Assembly (NCBI GenBank): GCA_019639155.1
Contig: JAHBSJ010000002.1
Location: 62,001 to 126,000, forward strand
Direction: 5' to 3'
Source of the DNA: Acidobacteriota bacterium
GTDB lineage: Bacteria; Acidobacteriota; Blastocatellia; Pyrinomonadales; Pyrinomonadaceae
DNA length: 64,000 nt
Part shown: positions 61,474 to 64,000 of the stretch, one piece after another
Numbering within the stretch: position 1 is the first letter of the stretch
How the letters are laid out: each line of letters begins with the position of its first letter
Program-made: the position numbers and the translations under genes
The notes under the pieces: model-generated
What the model was told of the DNA's origin: nothing
Seen by the model: only the letters and a program-made list of their open reading frames with translations
The model's database searches: none

Positions 61474-61539
61474 CCCGCGAAACACACGGATCACACGAAA
61501 GGAAACTTCATTTTCGCGTCTTTTCGCGTGTTTCGCGGG
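61474..61539. repeat. Inverted repeat built of 9-bp CRCGAA units, copy 2
   Basis: The 66-base element lies between the ald stop and the DUF512 start. The left arm has CGCGAAACA, CACGGATCA, CACGAAAGG and the right arm repeats the units inverted, ending TTTCGCGGG. It matches copy 1 (15576-15640) in length, unit size and outer CCCGCGAA arms. Both lie between codirectional minus-strand genes. Confidence 0.8.
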
Positions 61540-61557
61540 TAAATATTTCCGGCTCGA

Positions 61558-62691
61558 CTAAGCCGCTGCGGCTTTAAGGTCGATCAGCGAATCAAGCGGC
61601 GTGTATTCGATATTCTGCGAAGTCGCGACCGCTTCGTAGGTGCATTTGCCGGCGTAGGTGTTCACGCCTTCACGCAGGCCGACGTCCTCCCTGATCGCAC
61701 GTTCGAAACCCTTGTTCGCGAGGTCGAGTGCATAGGGCAGCGTTGCGTTCGTCAACGCGAAAGTCGATGTACGCGGCACCGCACCCGGCATGTTCGCTAC
61801 GCAATAGTGCAGCACGCCCTCTTCGTAATAGGTCGGGTTCGAGTGCGTCGTAGCACGCGTCGTCTCAAAGCAGCCGCCCTGATCGACCGCGACGTCAACC
61901 AGCACCGAACCTTTCGGCAGCAGATGCAGCATATCGCGTGTAACGAGTTTCGGAGCGGCAGCACCTACGACCAGAACCGCACCGATAACGAGATCGGCAT
62001 GAGAGATCGCTTCTTCGATCTGATATCGCGACGAAGCAAGCGTCTGCACTTTTGAAAGGAAAATATCGTCAAGCTGGCGGAGCCGATCCAGATTACGATC
62101 GATGATCGTCACCTTTGCGCCAAGACCGACCGCCATTTTCGCGGCCTCAGTGCCCACAATTCCGCCGCCGATGATGACGACATTCGCTGCAGGAACACCC
62201 GGAACACCGCCGAGCAAAATTCCCTTGCCGCCGTTCATCTTTTCCAGATACGTCGCACCGACCTGGACAGACATCCGTCCCGCAACCTCGGACATCGGCG
62301 TCAGCAGCGGCAGTTTGCCATGAGCGTCCGTAATGGTCTCGTACGCCACGCCTGTCACGTTGCGCTCCATCATCTGCTTGGTCAGTTCGAATTCAGGAGC
62401 AAGGTGCAGGTATGTGAAAAGCAGCTGGTTCTCACGCATACGCGGATATTCGGGAGCAATGGGCTCTTTGACCTTTACGACCATGTCGCCCGCTTCCCAA
62501 ACCTCGTCGGCCGTTTCGAGCATTGTTGCGCCGGCCTTGACGTACTGCTCGTCAGTAAATCCTGAGCCTTCGCCCGCCGTTTTCTGCACGAAAACTTCGT
62601 GCCCCGCATTCTCCAACGCCTGCACGCCCGCCGGCGTCAGCCCGACGCGATATTCATTGTCTTTTATCTCTTTCGGTAATCCGATCTTCAT
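61558..62691 (-). CDS. ald: Alanine dehydrogenase
   Basis: The 377-residue NAD-dependent enzyme interconverts alanine with pyruvate and ammonia. The N terminus [20 protein letters not shown] is the AlaDH signature; the pyruvate-binding Lys is in VKVKEP and His in YLHLAPE. The Rossmann motif is [40 protein letters not shown] and the C-terminal [13 protein letters not shown] are also family landmarks. It stands alone between a repeat and the propeller gene. Confidence 0.97.
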   Translation of the reverse strand: MKIGLPKEIKDNEYRVGLTPAGVQALENAGHEVFVQKTAGEGSGFTDEQYVKAGATMLETADEVWEAGDMVVKVKEPIAPEYPRMRENQLLFTYLHLAPEFELTKQMMERNVTGVAYETITDAHGKLPLLTPMSEVAGRMSVQVGATYLEKMNGGKGILLGGVPGVPAANVVIIGGGIVGTEAAKMAVGLGAKVTIIDRNLDRLRQLDDIFLSKVQTLASSRYQIEEAISHADLVIGAVLVVGAAAPKLVTRDMLHLLPKGSVLVDVAVDQGGCFETTRATTHSNPTYYEEGVLHYCVANMPGAVPRTSTFALTNATLPYALDLANKGFERAIREDVGLREGVNTYAGKCTYEAVATSQNIEYTPLDSLIDLKAAAA

Positions 62692-62795
62692 TTATAAACT
62701 CTCCGATAAAAAAATTGCTAACAGCCCTGCAGCAAACGTCAATTTTACGCTGTTGTCCCAAAAAACGTGAAATGCGTTAGCCGAAAACTGCTCGT

Positions 62796-64000
62796 TCAAT
62801 TCAAAAGCAGCGGCCGCCGTTTGATCACATACGGCCGCGCGGCGACAAACACCTCACCGGCGTCGTTGAATGTGATACCAAATGCCTGGTTTGCCTGCGA
62901 AGCTCCTATCTGTTTCCCTGTCGGCGTAAACACACGTATCACGCTCGTCTCCGTCACATATATGTTACCGCTCGGGTCTAGGGCAATATCGTTTGGCGAA
63001 TTCAGTTCGGCCGGAAAACGATTCAGGAATTTACCTTCCGATGAGAATTTGATGATGTCCTTGCCTCGGCGATCCAGTAAATACATCGTCCCGGCAGCAT
63101 CCGCCGTTACCGATTCAAATCCGAAGCTGGCATCGGCGGCGGCTGATGCTTCCCTGAACGTCTTGACCTCCACAAGGTCTTTGTCGAGAAAAACGATACC
63201 CTGACGCCCGACCGCGATCACGCTGCCGTCGGGTTTGACGTGGATATCACGGAGCCGCGGATCTTCGTATCGGGCTTTTTCCTCGCCGTCCAAACTCGTA
63301 TATTTTCCGATACCCTTGTTGCCGAGCACGAACAGATTTCCCGACCGATCCGGTGCCATTGCAAAGACGATGCTGGCTCCGTTTGCGGTCCATTGCCTTA
63401 AAAAATTGCCTTCCTGGTCAAATATCTGGATCCTGCCGCCATTGTAATCAGTGCTGTAAACATTCCCTTTGTTATCGACGGCGACGACGCGATTATCAGT
63501 GAACCGCCCGACGCCGGTTCCCTCGCCCCCAAAACGCATAAGTTCGCCTGACGAATCCATCTCGGCTGCCCTGATCGGCCGTTCCTCCGGCGATGCGTCA
63601 GCCGTCGAACGCGTTTTCAGCCAAGCGCCGATAATTATGGCAGCGATCACGAACACCGCAAGCCCGCCGAGGACGATGAACGTCAAAAAGTAACCACCGA
63701 CCCTTTTCGCCGCGGCAGTATCGACCTTTATCTGCGACAAAGGTTCGAAGATCTTGGTGAGAGAAATGGACTCGAACTTGATCGGCTCGCCGCGTTCGAG
63801 CCTGTCGACCGCATCCTTGGCGTCCGCCAGCCGACCGCCGAATCGCTCGTGATAAAGCTTGATCGCGTGGATCTTCTTGTTTTCGGCGATCAGCTTTTTT
63901 ATCTCAGCGAATATAAAAGCCTTTTGCGTAAGATCAGCCAGTTCATTCGGTTTCGGCTCAGAGCTGTGATCTGCGGCGGGGTCATCCGAGTAAAGATATC
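62796..64000 (-). CDS. L7/L12-CTD-like domain, TM helix and NHL propeller (5' end beyond window)
   Basis: The minus frame is open from the window edge to the stop at 62796, giving 401 visible residues; the TTG at 63740 is internal and no start is in the window. Near the edge it reads KIHAIKLYHERFGGRLADAK-DAVDRL, close to the C-terminal domain of ribosomal protein L7/L12. A membrane helix follows (GGYFLTFIVLGGLAVFVIAA, about 100 residues in), then a six-bladed NHL-type propeller (GEGTGVGRFTDNRVVAVDNKG and repeats). This looks like an inner-membrane sensor or scaffold. The role of the L12-like part here is unknown. Confidence 0.7.
   Translation of the reverse strand, partial: YLYSDDPAADHSSEPKPNELADLTQKAFIFAEIKKLIAENKKIHAIKLYHERFGGRLADAKDAVDRLERGEPIKFESISLTKIFEPLSQIKVDTAAAKRVGGYFLTFIVLGGLAVFVIAAIIIGAWLKTRSTADASPEERPIRAAEMDSSGELMRFGGEGTGVGRFTDNRVVAVDNKGNVYSTDYNGGRIQIFDQEGNFLRQWTANGASIVFAMAPDRSGNLFVLGNKGIGKYTSLDGEEKARYEDPRLRDIHVKPDGSVIAVGRQGIVFLDKDLVEVKTFREASAAADASFGFESVTADAAGTMYLLDRRGKDIIKFSSEGKFLNRFPAELNSPNDIALDPSGNIYVTETSVIRVFTPTGKQIGASQANQAFGITFNDAGEVFVAARPYVIKRRPLLLN

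Noticed and set aside
1..64000. CRISPR array, prophage or insertion sequence
   Set aside because: No regularly spaced direct repeats, integrase, transposase or phage genes are visible.

Overview
The window is a gene-dense bacterial chromosome segment of moderate GC content and mostly conserved chromosomal genes. The set suggests a Gram-negative, Acidobacteriota-like organism, possibly Blastocatellia/Pyrinomonadales. The main hints are a sigma factor paired with a Ser/Thr kinase carrying a PD40/TolB-like propeller, a MglB/MglA pair, meso-DAP murein recycling (Mpl), TonB-domain proteins, a Wza-type exporter and an exosortase. The assignment is inferred from gene content; no rRNA is present. I see no prophage, insertion sequence or CRISPR array.

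Layout. 1-3.2 kb: 5' part of polyphosphate kinase, tsaE and a fused NAD(P)HX repair enzyme with an in-frame palindromic insert. 3.4-5.9 kb: a secreted protein of unknown function, tRNA-Arg(CCT), apt and acyP. 6-10.7 kb: an outer-membrane-type protein, thiD-thiE, a small membrane protein and a TPR protein. 10.9-15.6 kb: a sugar nucleotidyltransferase, a secreted Cys-rich protein, a methionine/folate gene behind a probable SAM-II riboswitch, and a quinone reductase. 15.6-20.6 kb: glmS, a secreted protein, glmU and yvcK (amino-sugar supply and cell-wall control). 20.9-22.6 kb: mglB-mglA and a TonB-domain lipoprotein. 22.7-30.2 kb: an M16 peptidase, an AurF-like diiron protein, then an ECF-type sigma factor coupled to a kinase. 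30.3-30.5 kb: tRNA-Asp and tRNA-Val.

30.6-42.1 kb is the most distinctive region: a long minus-strand exopolysaccharide/exosortase locus. In transcription order it encodes an exosortase fused to EpsI, a PrsT-like TPR lipoprotein, a 60-residue protein that resembles a bare sorting signal, a Wzz/GumC chain-length protein, an ExeA-like ATPase, a tyrosine kinase, a polyprenyl-phosphate sugar transferase, a Wza-like export protein and a Ycf48-like propeller. A polyprenyl diphosphate synthase lies just upstream.

43-64 kb: class II ribonucleotide reductase, a di-haem peroxidase with an N-terminal FN3-like domain, DacB, an RRM protein, Mpl, an S46 peptidase, an aminotransferase, a chaperone-DsbA fusion, glutaminyl cyclase, a guanine-deaminase-like enzyme, a YdcZ transporter, VanW, a TonB-like protein, a DUF512 radical-SAM-like protein, alanine dehydrogenase and, at the edge, a protein joining an L7/L12-like domain to an NHL propeller.

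The strongest leads are the 60-residue exosortase candidate substrate, the SAM-II riboswitch with a terminator abutting the start codon, the paired 19/56 change in tRNA-Arg, the palindrome inside nnr, and a 9-bp-iterated inverted repeat present twice.
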